Below, one piece after another: positions 7,563 to 17,416 of a stretch of 25,855 nucleotides of DNA. The notes under the pieces are model-generated. The model was not told the origin of the DNA. It did no database searches and was given only the letters and a program-made list of their open reading frames with translations. The stretch's first letter is position 1. Each line of letters starts with the position of its first letter. Location: contig CAAHEN010000239.1 of assembly GCA_900772575.1 (NCBI GenBank), positions 1 through 25,855 on the forward strand. Reading direction: 5' to 3'. The stretch is from Bacteroidaceae bacterium (lineage in GTDB: Bacteria > Bacteroidota > Bacteroidia > Bacteroidales > Bacteroidaceae). Both the position numbers and the translations under genes were made by a program.

Positions 7563-8165
7563 ATGATAGAATATATCAAAGGTTCTCTAGACGAACTTAC
7601 TCCTACCACCGCTATAGTCGAGGTTGCCGGCATTGGCTACCAGATTGGCATCTCACTCAATACCTATACGACCATTCAGGGGAAAAACCTTGTGAAGCTG
7701 TTCGTATATGAGGTGATTCGTGAAGATGCTCACCTCCTTTATGGGTTTGCCACAAAAAGTGAGCGTGAGCTTTTCACACTCTTGGTCAGTGTATCCGGAG
7801 TCGGGGGGCAGATGGCCCGTATGATGCTTTCTGCCTTCACCCCCGTCGAACTCGGTAATGTCATTCGGGACGAGAATGTGTCCATGCTCAAGAAGGTCAA
7901 GGGCATTGGACCGAAAGTGGCCCAACGCGTGGTCGTCGAGCTGAAGGACAAGGTCGCCCTCGACTTTGGTGTCTCGGCGGGTGGCAATTCTTCAGCCAGT
8001 GCAATCGGCGCCGCAGCCCGGGAAACCGTGGAAGAGGTCGTCGCCGCGTTGACAACTCTAGGCTTCCCACCGGCTGCCAGTCAGAAAGTTGCATTGCAGA
8101 TCGTCAAAGATTCGCCTGATACTACCGTTGAGGCTGTCATCAAGCAAGCGCTGAAAATACTCTGA
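7563..8165 (+). CDS. ruvA: Holliday junction branch migration protein RuvA
   Basis: A 200-residue protein, the usual RuvA length. RuvA tetramers bind four-way junctions and recruit the RuvB motor for branch migration in recombinational repair. The OB-fold N-domain (MIEYIKGSLDEL, IVEVAGIGYQIGIS) is followed by the two helix-hairpin-helix motifs (VSVSGVGGQMA near residue 78; VKGIGPKVAQRVVVELKDK near residue 113). A Ser/Ala-rich linker then leads to the C-terminal domain that contacts RuvB (EEVVAALTTLGFPPAASQKV). All parts are intact. It follows dnaB after 126 bases and precedes sprA by 64 bases; the ruvA-sprA neighbourhood is a recurrent arrangement in Bacteroidota. No clear TAnnTTTG promoter was seen in front of it. 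Confidence 0.96.
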   Translation: MIEYIKGSLDELTPTTAIVEVAGIGYQIGISLNTYTTIQGKNLVKLFVYEVIREDAHLLYGFATKSERELFTLLVSVSGVGGQMARMMLSAFTPVELGNVIRDENVSMLKKVKGIGPKVAQRVVVELKDKVALDFGVSAGGNSSASAIGAAARETVEEVVAALTTLGFPPAASQKVALQIVKDSPDTTVEAVIKQALKIL

Positions 8166-8229
8166 TTCCCAGCACTGGACCATAGTCTGATTCCTCCACC
8201 ATTCTTCCACCACCATCCATCATCTTCCC

Positions 8230-11200
8230 TTGAGGTCATTCTCCCACATCGTGCCACTGCTCACTTTGCTGCCCATTGTTATCGCACAGGCAGCAAGCAC
8301 TACGCATGGCCAGCCAACGGCAACTGGGCCTATAACTGGTGTCACAGCTGAACAGCCAGCGATGGCTGCCGCAGTGGCGATGCTTCCCCCAGACACCCTT
8401 ATGCCCAAGTTCCGTGTCAGAACCACAACCGCCCAAAGCGAAGATGACGATCAGCCTTTATCCGCAGACCTCAAGAATCCGGAGAATCTGAAGACCGGTG
8501 TGTTCTATGATGAGAAAACCGGAACTTACCGTATGGGGACAAAGCTGGGTGACTACTTCCTCGAAGCCCCTTTCTACATGACGCGAGAAGAGTATGACCG
8601 CTGGGTGACGGAACGTGCCATGCGGGCCTACTACCGGGACAAGAACGCTGAGGACTTCAAAGCCAAAGGCAAGGATAAGTTCGATTTTACAGACATGCAT
8701 TTCGATCTAGGTCCAGCCAATAAGATCTTCGGTCCGGGAGGTGTCCGTATCAAAACGCAGGGAAGCGCTGAACTCAAATTGGGGGCCAATACGCGCTTTG
8801 TCGACGACCCTTCTCTCTCTGAGCGTAACCGTCGCGTCTTCGGATTCGATTTTGATGAGAAGATCAATCTCAGTGTCAGCGGGAAAGTGGGTGACAAAGT
8901 CAACATGGACTTCAACTACAACTCTGAGGCTACGTTCAACTTTGACACCCAGAACATCAAGCTGCGCTATGAAGGTAAGGAAGACGAGATCATCAAACTC
9001 ATCGAAGCGGGCAATGTGTCCCTTCCGTCCAATTCGTCGCTTGTCCGGGGCGCTTCCTCGCTCTTTGGTGTGCGTACAGACCTACAGTTTGGAAAACTCA
9101 AATTGCAGACTGTCGTTTCCCAAAAGAAGTCAAACACACAGTCCACAAGCTCAAAGGGAGGAGTCCAACTGACAGACTTCGAATTCTCAGCCGACAACTA
9201 CGATGAGAACCGACATTTTTTCCTCGCCCAGTACTTCCGCGACCGCTACGACGACAACATGTCGCAGTTGCCGAATGTCTTGTCCGGCATCACCGTCAAC
9301 CGCATTGAAGTGTGGGTGACCAACAAGACTGGTACGACCACCAATACCCGCAACATCGTGGCCTTTACCGATCTCGGTGAGCACGACAAAATTAGCAATC
9401 CGCTTTGGACCACAGGGACGACGGCTGTTCCTGCCAATACTGCCAATACGCTCTATAGCAGCTTGACGTCAGGACTCACTTCCGCGCGTGACATCTCGCA
9501 GACGACGTCGGTACTGGATGGGGCCGGCCTTGTCGGTGGCACGGACTATGAGAAGCTCGAAACGGCGCGCTTGCTCAGCTCTTCGGAATACACCCTCAAC
9601 ACTTCGCTGGGCTACATCTCACTAAAGTCTACCCTTCAGACAGATCAGGTGCTTGCCGTAGCTTTTGAGTACACCTATCGTGGGCAGAACTATCAGGTTG
9701 GCGAATTTTCCACCGATGTCAAAGACAACCAATCTGCACTCTTTGTCAAGTCTCTCAAGAACACAGCCAATACTCCGCAGATGGGCAATTGGGATCTGAT
9801 GATGAAAAATGTTTACTCACTCGGAGCCACATCTGTACAGAAAGATAAATTCCGTCTCGACATCAAGATTCTCAGTGACACGACAGGCGTTTATCTTTCC
9901 TACATTCCAGAGCCCGCATTGAAGAACACGAAGATCCTCTCACTTGTCGGTCTCGATCGCCTGGACAATAACAACAAGCGTAACCCTAACGGCTATTTTG
10001 ATTATGTAGAGGGCTACACCATTGACGCGACAAATGGACGTGTCTATTTCCCTGTGGTAGAGCCTTTCGGCAGTTATCTTCGGAAAGTTATCGGCGACAA
10101 AGCCAATGCCGAAAACTATGTGTTCCAAGAACTGTATGATTCGACGAAAACTGTGGCCAAACAGTTTGCGGAGAAGGACAAATACACTATCACAGGCCAG
10201 TACAAGGCTTCCAAGAACAACGAGATCCAGCTTGGCTCTATGAACATACCGCAAGGGTCTGTTGTCGTCACAGCTGGTGGTGTCACACTCACTGAGGGGA
10301 CGGACTATCGCGTCGATTACAGTTCCGGCATTGTCACAATTCTCAACCAGAGCCTGCTTGACGCAGGCACAGCCATCAACGTAAGTTCTGAGAGCGACAC
10401 CAACTATGGCATGTCCCGTAAGACAATGGTTGGCGTCAATTGGCAATATGACGTCTCCAAGGATTTCACCTTCGGAGGTACGCTGATGCATCTCGGCGAA
10501 AAACCGCTGACTAGCAAGGTCGCTATGGGGAGTGAGCCACTCAACAACACCATCTGGGGGCTCAATCTCTCATGGAAGAAAGAGAGCCAGTGGCTGACGA
10601 ATATCTTGGACCAACTGCCTATTTTGCATTGCACAGCGCCATCGAGTATCAACTTCACAGCCGAATTTGCCCAACTCATTGCCGGCAAGAACCGGGGAGC
10701 CCAGGGCAATGCTTCCTATATTGATGACTTTGAGAGCTCGCAAAACAGCATAGACATCTCCAACCCGACGGAATGGACACTCAGTTCGGTGCCATCTTTT
10801 TTCGCCGAGTCGAAATACAGCAATGATGTGCGCTACGGCTACAATCGAGCCCGCTTGGCTTGGTACTATATCGATCCGCTGTTCACTCGTCGTTCGTCAT
10901 CACTCACTCCCGGGCACATCAAAAGCGACTTGGAGCAATTGTCCGACCCTTGGGTCCGTGAGGTCTATAAGAATGAGCTCTTTCCTAACAAGCAGATCAA
11001 CTTCAAGGAGTCGTCGACGCTCAATGTACTTAACCTCGCTTTCTACCCCAACGAGCGCGGCCCATATAATCTTGACCCCAGCCTCGACCAAGACGGGCAC
11101 CTGCTCAACCCGGCCAAGCGCTGGGGGGGCATGATGCGCCGTATCGAAACTTCGGACTTTGAGACCGCCAACGTGGAATATATCGAGTTCTGGATGATGG

Positions 11201-14200
11201 ATCCATTCATCAAGGCCAAGGAAAACGGTACAACTTTCACGGGCGATCTCTATTTCAACCTAGGCGAGATCAGTGAAGACATTCTCAAGGACGGCAAGAA
11301 ATTCTATGAGAGCGGTCTACCCATAGATGACGATCCGTCACAGTATATGGAAACCGTATGGGGACGTGTCCCGACGCAGAACAGCATCACTTATGCATTC
11401 AACACCTCCAGCGGAGCGCGTCAGCGCCAAGACGTCGGACTCAATGGCCTTTCGAGCGAGCAGGAGGCTTCCTATCCCGCATACCAGCAATTTCTCACAC
11501 AGATCAGAAGCCTTGTCCGTCCTGAAGTCTATGACTCTATCGCCGCAGAGCCATCGGCAGACAAGTACCATTATTTTAGAGGTACAGACTTTGACAATGC
11601 CCAGACACCGATACTCGATCGATACAAGCGTATCAATAACCCCAATGGAAACTCCGTAGACTCCGACCATTCTCCAGAGAGCTACAGCACGGCCTATAAG
11701 ACAACCCCCGACGTCGAAGACATCAACCAAGACTATACGCTCAATGAGTACGAGAAATACTATCAGTATCACGTACGCATTGCCGCAGATGCCATGGAGG
11801 TTGGGCGTAATTTCATCGTCGACAAGCGTGAGACAAGTCCGACGACCCGCAATAACAAGCCTTCGCCCACGACATGGTATCTGTTCCGCATACCGGTAGA
11901 CCAGTATGAAAAGAAGGAGGGTAATATCAATGACTTCTCTAGCATCCGTTTCATGCGCGTCTTCATGACAGGATTTGATGCTCCCATCGTGCTGCGCTTG
12001 GCCACATTCAACCTCGTGCATGGTGAGTGGCGCAGCTATGAACAAGCCCTGTACAGTGGTAAGGCTCCCGAGACAAGCGGTACCCTCAGTGTGTCGGCTG
12101 TCAACTTCGAGGAGAATAACGAGAAGACACCGGTCAACTATGTCATCCCCCCAGGCATCAGTCGGGTTATAGACCCCGGACAGGAACAGATCCTACAGGA
12201 CAATGAACAGGCATTGGCCCTAACCGTCCAGAATTTGGCTTCGGGAGACGCCCGTGCTGTCTATAAGAACACAACGTTGGATCTTCGCCGCTACAAGCAC
12301 CTCCAGATGTTCACACACGCCAACGGTCTGACGGGTGACGAGACGCTTGAAGACAACCAGACCAGCCTTTTCATTCGTTTGGGGTCTGACTATAAGAGCA
12401 ACTTCTATGAATACGAAATTCCGCTCAAGGTGACTCCCGCCGGACAATATGCCAGTTCCGGAACCGGGCCCGCTGCCGTGTGGCCTGAAGACAATATGCT
12501 GGACATCGATCTCTCCCTGCTGACCGATGCTAAGAAGAATCGCAACAAGCAAAAGGCACTCGGACTTGCCAGCTATTCCCGCTTGTACAGTGAGTACGAC
12601 CCGAACCGCCCCAACAACAAGATCAGCGTTATGGGCAATCCGTCACTAGGCGAAGTGCGCACCGTCATGATCGGCGTGCGCAACAATTCGCGTGCCACAA
12701 AGAGCGTTGAAGTCTGGGCCAACGAGTTGCGCCTACAGGAGTTCACCAACAAGGGAGGCTGGGCCGCACAGAGCAGTCTGAATCTGCAGCTCTCTGATGT
12801 GGCCAGCGTCAATCTCACCGGACACATAGAGACTGAAGGGTTCGGTGGATTGGAAGAGGGTGTCTCACAGCGCCGTGACGATAATCTCTATGAGTACAGC
12901 GTATCTACCAATGTCGAGGCCGGCCGTTTCTTGCCTGACAAGGTAAAGCTCAAGGCTCCTGTCTACTATGCTTACAGCAAACAGCGCACAAGTCCACGAT
13001 ATAATCCGCTCGATACGGATATGGAATTGGCCGATGCCTTAGACGCACTGGCCACGCAGGAGCAGAAGGACTCTTTGCGCAATATTGCCGACAAGGTAGT
13101 TATCAATCGCAATTTCAGCGTCTCAAACCTACGGTTTGACATTGCGACCAAGCGCCATCCCATGCCTTACGATCCTGCCAACTTCTCTTTTAGCTATGCA
13201 TACAGCAGCCGGCACACGGCTGGCGAGACGACTGCGTGGGAGAAAGACCAGAACTGGAAATGGAACTTCAATTACAACTACTCGCCGGTCTACAAGCCGT
13301 TCGAGCCGTTCAAGAAGATGAAGAGCAAGAGCCCTTGGCTGAAAATAGCCAAGGAGTTCGGTCTCAACTTTTTGCCGCAGAATATTGGGTTTAACTCAGA
13401 CATCTTACGCAACTATTACGAGCTACAGGAACGCGACATGGAGAATCTGGACGACGCAAGCCTTCCGCTCTCTTTCTCCAGTGACTTCCTCTGGAATCGC
13501 AGTTTCTCAATTCGCTGGGATCTGACCAAGAACCTGCACATGAATTATGCCTCTGGCACCAATGCGGAAATAGACCAGCCATATACTGCCATCAACAAGT
13601 CGCTCTATCCAGACAGCTACGCAGCGTGGAAAGACTCCGTGCGCTCTAGTCTGCGCAACATGGGCACGCCGCTCAGTTTCCAACAGACGTTCGATCTCTC
13701 ATGGCAACTGCCGCTTAACAAGATTCCCATATTCGACTGGGTGACCTCAGATGTCAAGTACGCATCGACCTATAACTGGGAACGCGGATCAGACCTCGAC
13801 GACGGCACTACATTAGGCAACACGATAGCCAATTCACGACAGACCAGTGCCAATTTGCGCTTACGCCTTGAGACACTCTACAACCATGTACCCTTCCTCA
13901 AGAAGGTCAACCGAAAATTCTCATCTTCTGCCACGACTAGAAAGGTAGAGCAGAAGAATTTTGTCAAAGAAATCCAGCTCAAGCCAGACACCACCCTGCA
14001 GGTTCAGCACGGCCAGAAAAACAAGCATGTCCGTGTGACCGCTCTGCGGCGCGATGGTACGCGCATGGCGATACGCTACAAGGTCATAGACGCCAACAAG
14101 ATTGAGATCCTCACCCGCGACACGGCTTTCATCAAACTTACCGTCACGCCGCGTCGTCGTACGGAGGATCAGACGTGGTACAAGGTGTTGCAGTACACTG

Positions 14201-15633
14201 CACGCGGTCTCATGATGGTACGCAGCGTCAGCGTCTCTTACCAGAACCGTTATAACATGTCCATTCCAGGCTTCCTGCCGCGTGTGGGAGACTATTTCGG
14301 GCAGCGTAGCGGCGGTGGACTGCAGCCTGGGCTTGACTTTGCCTTTGGCCTTACGGGTGAGGACTATGTCCGTAAAGCTGCGGAACGCGGTTGGCTGCTT
14401 ATGGCAGACAGTATCATTACTCCCGCCTCGACCAATCTCACGGAGGATCTTCAGATACGTGCGACGCTTGAACCGGTACGCGACCTGAAGATAGACCTCA
14501 ATGCCAGTCGTACTGTCAATAAAGCACGCAGTATCCAATACATGTACGACGGTATGCCGACGACGCAGACGGGCTCGTTCTCCATGACGACAATATCCAT
14601 CAGCTCAGCCTTTGAGAAAGCCGGTAGTGCGGAAAGCGGTTACCAGAGTAAGGCTTTCTCTAAATTTGTCAATGCCCTTTCAGACTATCGACAGCGCGTC
14701 GAGGATCAATATGTGGGAGCAACATATCCCCAAGGAAGTACGCTTGCCGGAAAAAAATTCGATCCGGTAAACGGTACGGTCGACCGCTATGCAGCGGAAG
14801 TGATGATCCCTGCATTCCTCGGAAGCTATACCGGTGGGTCCTCGCTTGACATTTTTCCGGCATTGACTCGCCTGTTGCCCAATTGGAGTGTCACGTACGG
14901 TGGCTTGGCCAAGTTGCGTCGCATGAGAAAAGTGTTCAAGAGCTTCAACCTCAATCACAGCTACAAAAGCATCTATGCCGTTGGCTCGTACAACACTTAT
15001 ACGTCATTCCAAGAGTACATGAACGGACTGGGCTTTGTCAACGACGTGGCTACCGGGAATCCCGTCCCTTCTTGCATGTACGACATCTCGACCGTCAGCA
15101 TCAATGAAAGTTTTTCGCCCTTGCTAGGTGTAGATATGACATTCAACAACAATCTTACCGCTAAGGTGGAATACCGAAAGACAAGGGTATTGACGCTCAG
15201 CATGACCTCCCAGCAGATCACGGAAACCCATTCCAACGACCTTGTCATTGGCACTGGTTACAAAATCACAAACCTCAATCTGTTCGCACCGCGTCGTACT
15301 GTCCGCAGCAAGAGTAGAAAAGGCAACGACAAGCAAGATCAGGCCAACACCAATGCTTCACGTGGATTCTCCAACGATATGAACCTGCGTTTTGACATCT
15401 CGTTCCGTAACCAGAGTGCACTCAATCGTGATATTCCCACCGGCCTGACCCAGGCCACCAGTGGCAACAAGGCCGTGCAGGTATCCTTTTCAGCAGACTA
15501 TGCCTTGAGCCGTTTGCTGACCTTGACGGCCTACTATGACCGCCAGCTCAACAGGCCCTTGCTGACATCCTCATCCTATCCAACAACAACACAAGACTTC
15601 GGTGTCAGCCTCAAGTTTATTTTGAACAGATGA
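8230..15633 (+). CDS. sprA: Type IX secretion translocon protein SprA (Sov)
   Basis: A 2467-residue protein, matching the 2300-2500 aa of SprA/Sov, the giant outer-membrane barrel through which type IX secretion cargo leaves the cell. A signal peptide (VPLLTLLPIVIAQAAS) is followed by the conserved block DKFDFTDMHFDLGPA, FGPGGVRIKTQGSAEL near residues 150-180. The region around residue 818 has GAQGNASYIDDFESSQ, the SprA insertion motif. Two SprA_N-type regions flank long strands typical of a barrel, ending in FGVSLKFILNR. The start is a TTG at 8230: a stop lies in frame at 8188-8190 and no ATG or GTG occurs between it and the signal peptide. The gene follows ruvA by 64 bases. No other T9SS component or CTD-bearing cargo is visible in the window. 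The frame is uninterrupted. Confidence 0.95.
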   Translation: MRSFSHIVPLLTLLPIVIAQAASTTHGQPTATGPITGVTAEQPAMAAAVAMLPPDTLMPKFRVRTTTAQSEDDDQPLSADLKNPENLKTGVFYDEKTGTYRMGTKLGDYFLEAPFYMTREEYDRWVTERAMRAYYRDKNAEDFKAKGKDKFDFTDMHFDLGPANKIFGPGGVRIKTQGSAELKLGANTRFVDDPSLSERNRRVFGFDFDEKINLSVSGKVGDKVNMDFNYNSEATFNFDTQNIKLRYEGKEDEIIKLIEAGNVSLPSNSSLVRGASSLFGVRTDLQFGKLKLQTVVSQKKSNTQSTSSKGGVQLTDFEFSADNYDENRHFFLAQYFRDRYDDNMSQLPNVLSGITVNRIEVWVTNKTGTTTNTRNIVAFTDLGEHDKISNPLWTTGTTAVPANTANTLYSSLTSGLTSARDISQTTSVLDGAGLVGGTDYEKLETARLLSSSEYTLNTSLGYISLKSTLQTDQVLAVAFEYTYRGQNYQVGEFSTDVKDNQSALFVKSLKNTANTPQMGNWDLMMKNVYSLGATSVQKDKFRLDIKILSDTTGVYLSYIPEPALKNTKILSLVGLDRLDNNNKRNPNGYFDYVEGYTIDATNGRVYFPVVEPFGSYLRKVIGDKANAENYVFQELYDSTKTVAKQFAEKDKYTITGQYKASKNNEIQLGSMNIPQGSVVVTAGGVTLTEGTDYRVDYSSGIVTILNQSLLDAGTAINVSSESDTNYGMSRKTMVGVNWQYDVSKDFTFGGTLMHLGEKPLTSKVAMGSEPLNNTIWGLNLSWKKESQWLTNILDQLPILHCTAPSSINFTAEFAQLIAGKNRGAQGNASYIDDFESSQNSIDISNPTEWTLSSVPSFFAESKYSNDVRYGYNRARLAWYYIDPLFTRRSSSLTPGHIKSDLEQLSDPWVREVYKNELFPNKQINFKESSTLNVLNLAFYPNERGPYNLDPSLDQDGHLLNPAKRWGGMMRRIETSDFETANVEYIEFWMMDPFIKAKENGTTFTGDLYFNLGEISEDILKDGKKFYESGLPIDDDPSQYMETVWGRVPTQNSITYAFNTSSGARQRQDVGLNGLSSEQEASYPAYQQFLTQIRSLVRPEVYDSIAAEPSADKYHYFRGTDFDNAQTPILDRYKRINNPNGNSVDSDHSPESYSTAYKTTPDVEDINQDYTLNEYEKYYQYHVRIAADAMEVGRNFIVDKRETSPTTRNNKPSPTTWYLFRIPVDQYEKKEGNINDFSSIRFMRVFMTGFDAPIVLRLATFNLVHGEWRSYEQALYSGKAPETSGTLSVSAVNFEENNEKTPVNYVIPPGISRVIDPGQEQILQDNEQALALTVQNLASGDARAVYKNTTLDLRRYKHLQMFTHANGLTGDETLEDNQTSLFIRLGSDYKSNFYEYEIPLKVTPAGQYASSGTGPAAVWPEDNMLDIDLSLLTDAKKNRNKQKALGLASYSRLYSEYDPNRPNNKISVMGNPSLGEVRTVMIGVRNNSRATKSVEVWANELRLQEFTNKGGWAAQSSLNLQLSDVASVNLTGHIETEGFGGLEEGVSQRRDDNLYEYSVSTNVEAGRFLPDKVKLKAPVYYAYSKQRTSPRYNPLDTDMELADALDALATQEQKDSLRNIADKVVINRNFSVSNLRFDIATKRHPMPYDPANFSFSYAYSSRHTAGETTAWEKDQNWKWNFNYNYSPVYKPFEPFKKMKSKSPWLKIAKEFGLNFLPQNIGFNSDILRNYYELQERDMENLDDASLPLSFSSDFLWNRSFSIRWDLTKNLHMNYASGTNAEIDQPYTAINKSLYPDSYAAWKDSVRSSLRNMGTPLSFQQTFDLSWQLPLNKIPIFDWVTSDVKYASTYNWERGSDLDDGTTLGNTIANSRQTSANLRLRLETLYNHVPFLKKVNRKFSSSATTRKVEQKNFVKEIQLKPDTTLQVQHGQKNKHVRVTALRRDGTRMAIRYKVIDANKIEILTRDTAFIKLTVTPRRRTEDQTWYKVLQYTARGLMMVRSVSVSYQNRYNMSIPGFLPRVGDYFGQRSGGGLQPGLDFAFGLTGEDYVRKAAERGWLLMADSIITPASTNLTEDLQIRATLEPVRDLKIDLNASRTVNKARSIQYMYDGMPTTQTGSFSMTTISISSAFEKAGSAESGYQSKAFSKFVNALSDYRQRVEDQYVGATYPQGSTLAGKKFDPVNGTVDRYAAEVMIPAFLGSYTGGSSLDIFPALTRLLPNWSVTYGGLAKLRRMRKVFKSFNLNHSYKSIYAVGSYNTYTSFQEYMNGLGFVNDVATGNPVPSCMYDISTVSINESFSPLLGVDMTFNNNLTAKVEYRKTRVLTLSMTSQQITETHSNDLVIGTGYKITNLNLFAPRRTVRSKSRKGNDKQDQANTNASRGFSNDMNLRFDISFRNQSALNRDIPTGLTQATSGNKAVQVSFSADYALSRLLTLTAYYDRQLNRPLLTSSSYPTTTQDFGVSLKFILNR

Positions 15634-16017
15634 TGATTGGCAAGGCCGATGGTTGCCTGTCCTCTTAAATGCTCATTTCATGGAAGAACGGCTCCGACGC
15701 AGGTAACGGTGGGGCGGTCTTAAAGGGAATTGCTCCTCGCCTCAGATCTTATGTGGGAGACGCGAGTGGAGGCTAGAGGCGTTAATCTGGTGTTTGGTTG
15801 GGTGAGGTCGTCGGGAAGTGAATGGTCGGGTGAGCAAGTACATTAGATTATCCCCTAAGTAGATACTAAACGAGTCTGTGTGAAGCTCCGGATGTTTTAG
15901 ATGCCGTGCCCATTCACTCAAATTATCTGTAATAAACACTGCGGTATCAAGGTTTTTCCGTATTTTTGCTTCACACTATGTGATATGCATTGTGACAGAC
16001 AAAACCATTCACCATAT
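15634..16017. other. Intergenic region between sprA and purA
   Basis: A stretch of 384 bases. It holds the purA promoter candidate at its right end. I see no strong terminator after sprA. A minus-strand open frame (15742-15939) has no recognisable features. The 12-mer gaggctagaggc occurs at 15769-15780 and again downstream of purA at 17381-17392. Confidence 0.4.
15961..15968 (+). promoter_or_regulatory. Candidate -7 box for purA
   Basis: TATTTTTG fits TAnnTTTG and lies 49 bases before the purA ATG. The -33 region about 19 bases upstream (ACTG at 15938-15941) matches poorly, so this is a partial promoter call. Confidence 0.5.
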
Positions 16018-17286
16018 ATGACGAAAGGAAAAATTGATGCCCTGCTCGGTATCGTCTTCGGAGACGAAGGCAAAGGCAAAGTTGTAGACTTCTTCACGCC
16101 CCACTATGATGTCGTCGCCCGGTTTGCCGGTGGACCAAACGCTGGCCACACGATTATTTTCGATGGTAAGAAATTCGTATTGCGCTCCATCCCATCCGGA
16201 ATTTTCGATGAGAGCAAAGTCAACATTATCGGCAATGGCTGTGTCGTCGCCCCCGACCTGTTCATGGCAGAAGCGCATGAGCTTGAAGCTGCTGGCTACA
16301 ACCTGACAGACCGCCTGCACATCAGTCGTCGAGCTCACCTGATACTGCCGACGCATCGCTATCTGGATCGTGCCTACGAAGCTGAAAAGGGAAAAGGCAA
16401 GGTGGGGACGACCGGTAAAGGCATAGGGCCTACCTATAGTGACAAGGCTGCGCGTGTCGGTTTGCGCGTCGGTGATATAGAGAATGACTTCATCGCCAAA
16501 TATGAAGCGCTGAAAGCCCGCCATCTTCAGATCCTCAGTGATATGCACTTCACCGATTTTAATCTGGATGCTGACGAGGGCAAATGGCTTGAGGGCGTGG
16601 AATACATGAAGAGGTTCCAATTGAGTAACACAGAAACAGAAATCAATCAGCTCTTGGCCGAAGGCAAAAATGTCTTGGCCGAAGGCGCACAGGGTTCACT
16701 TCTTGACATCGACCATGGCACCTATCCGTTCGTTTCCTCATCGTCAACGACAAGTGGTGGTGTATGCACAGGCTTGGGGGTCGCACCAAGCACCATCGAT
16801 CGTGTGTTCGGCATATTCAAGGCCTACAGTACGCGTGTTGGCTCTGGTCCGTTCCCAGTAGAACTGTTCGATGAGACCGGCGACACCATTCGCCATATAG
16901 GCAATGAGTATGGCGCCGTTACCGGGCGTAACAGACGCTGTGGCTGGCTTGATCTCGTCGCCCTGAAATATGCAATCACCATCAATGGCGTTACAGACCT
17001 TGTGATGATGAAAAGTGATGTTCTCGACAGCTTCAAGAAAATCTATGTTTGTAAGGCTTATGAGAAAAACGGTGTTGTCACGACTGAAATGCCCTATGAT
17101 ACAGAGGGGTGGAAAGCTGTTTATGAGGAATTGCCCGGTTGGGATGCGCCGTTGACAGGACTGCGATCAGAAGACGAACTGCCACAAATATTCAAGGACT
17201 ATGTGGCCTACATAGAGAAGGCTACGGATACCCCCATCAAAATGCTGTCTGTCGGCCCTGATCGTGAAGCCACTATCATGAGGTAA
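16018..17286 (+). CDS. purA: Adenylosuccinate synthetase
   Basis: A 422-residue cytosolic enzyme that joins IMP and aspartate using GTP to form adenylosuccinate, the first committed step from IMP to AMP. The GTP-binding signature FGDEGKGKVVD holds the catalytic Asp16, and GGPNAGHTI holds the catalytic His44. Later motifs are intact: TTGKGIGPTYSDKAAR, EGAQGSLLDIDHGTYPFVSSS, the aspartate loop in the VGSGPFPVEL and TGRNRRCGW regions, and the C-terminal SVGPDREATI. The frame is open to 15901, but the family begins at the MTKGKIDALLGIVFG segment, so the start is placed at 16018; the extension lies over the promoter. It is transcribed alone and ends before a strong stem-loop. Confidence 0.97.
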   Translation: MTKGKIDALLGIVFGDEGKGKVVDFFTPHYDVVARFAGGPNAGHTIIFDGKKFVLRSIPSGIFDESKVNIIGNGCVVAPDLFMAEAHELEAAGYNLTDRLHISRRAHLILPTHRYLDRAYEAEKGKGKVGTTGKGIGPTYSDKAARVGLRVGDIENDFIAKYEALKARHLQILSDMHFTDFNLDADEGKWLEGVEYMKRFQLSNTETEINQLLAEGKNVLAEGAQGSLLDIDHGTYPFVSSSSTTSGGVCTGLGVAPSTIDRVFGIFKAYSTRVGSGPFPVELFDETGDTIRHIGNEYGAVTGRNRRCGWLDLVALKYAITINGVTDLVMMKSDVLDSFKKIYVCKAYEKNGVVTTEMPYDTEGWKAVYEELPGWDAPLTGLRSEDELPQIFKDYVAYIEKATDTPIKMLSVGPDREATIMR

Positions 17287-17319
17287 TAGTTTCTTTTGTG
17301 TTGCTGTGCATCACATGCA

Positions 17320-17373
17320 TCTATCATAAAGCTCCCCTTTCACACTTCTGGGAAAGGGGAGCTTTATGATAGA
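17320..17373. terminator. Bidirectional stem-loop terminator between purA and nitroreductase
   Basis: A perfect 22-bp inverted repeat (17320-17341 with 17352-17373) with a 10-base loop and a GC-rich core flanked by A- and T-rich ends. It sits between two convergent genes, about 35-45 bases from each stop, and is symmetric enough to serve both. Confidence 0.85.
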
Positions 17374-17416
17374 ATGAGGTGAGGCTAGAGGCATGATACC
17401 TCTTTCCCACGCAACA

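Noticed and set aside
11338..12045. 235-codon minus-strand frame inside sprA
   Set aside because: It is antisense to an uninterrupted, motif-bearing sprA coding region.
15742..15939. 65-codon minus-strand frame between sprA and purA
   Set aside because: No recognisable domain, no promoter, and it overlaps the region upstream of purA.
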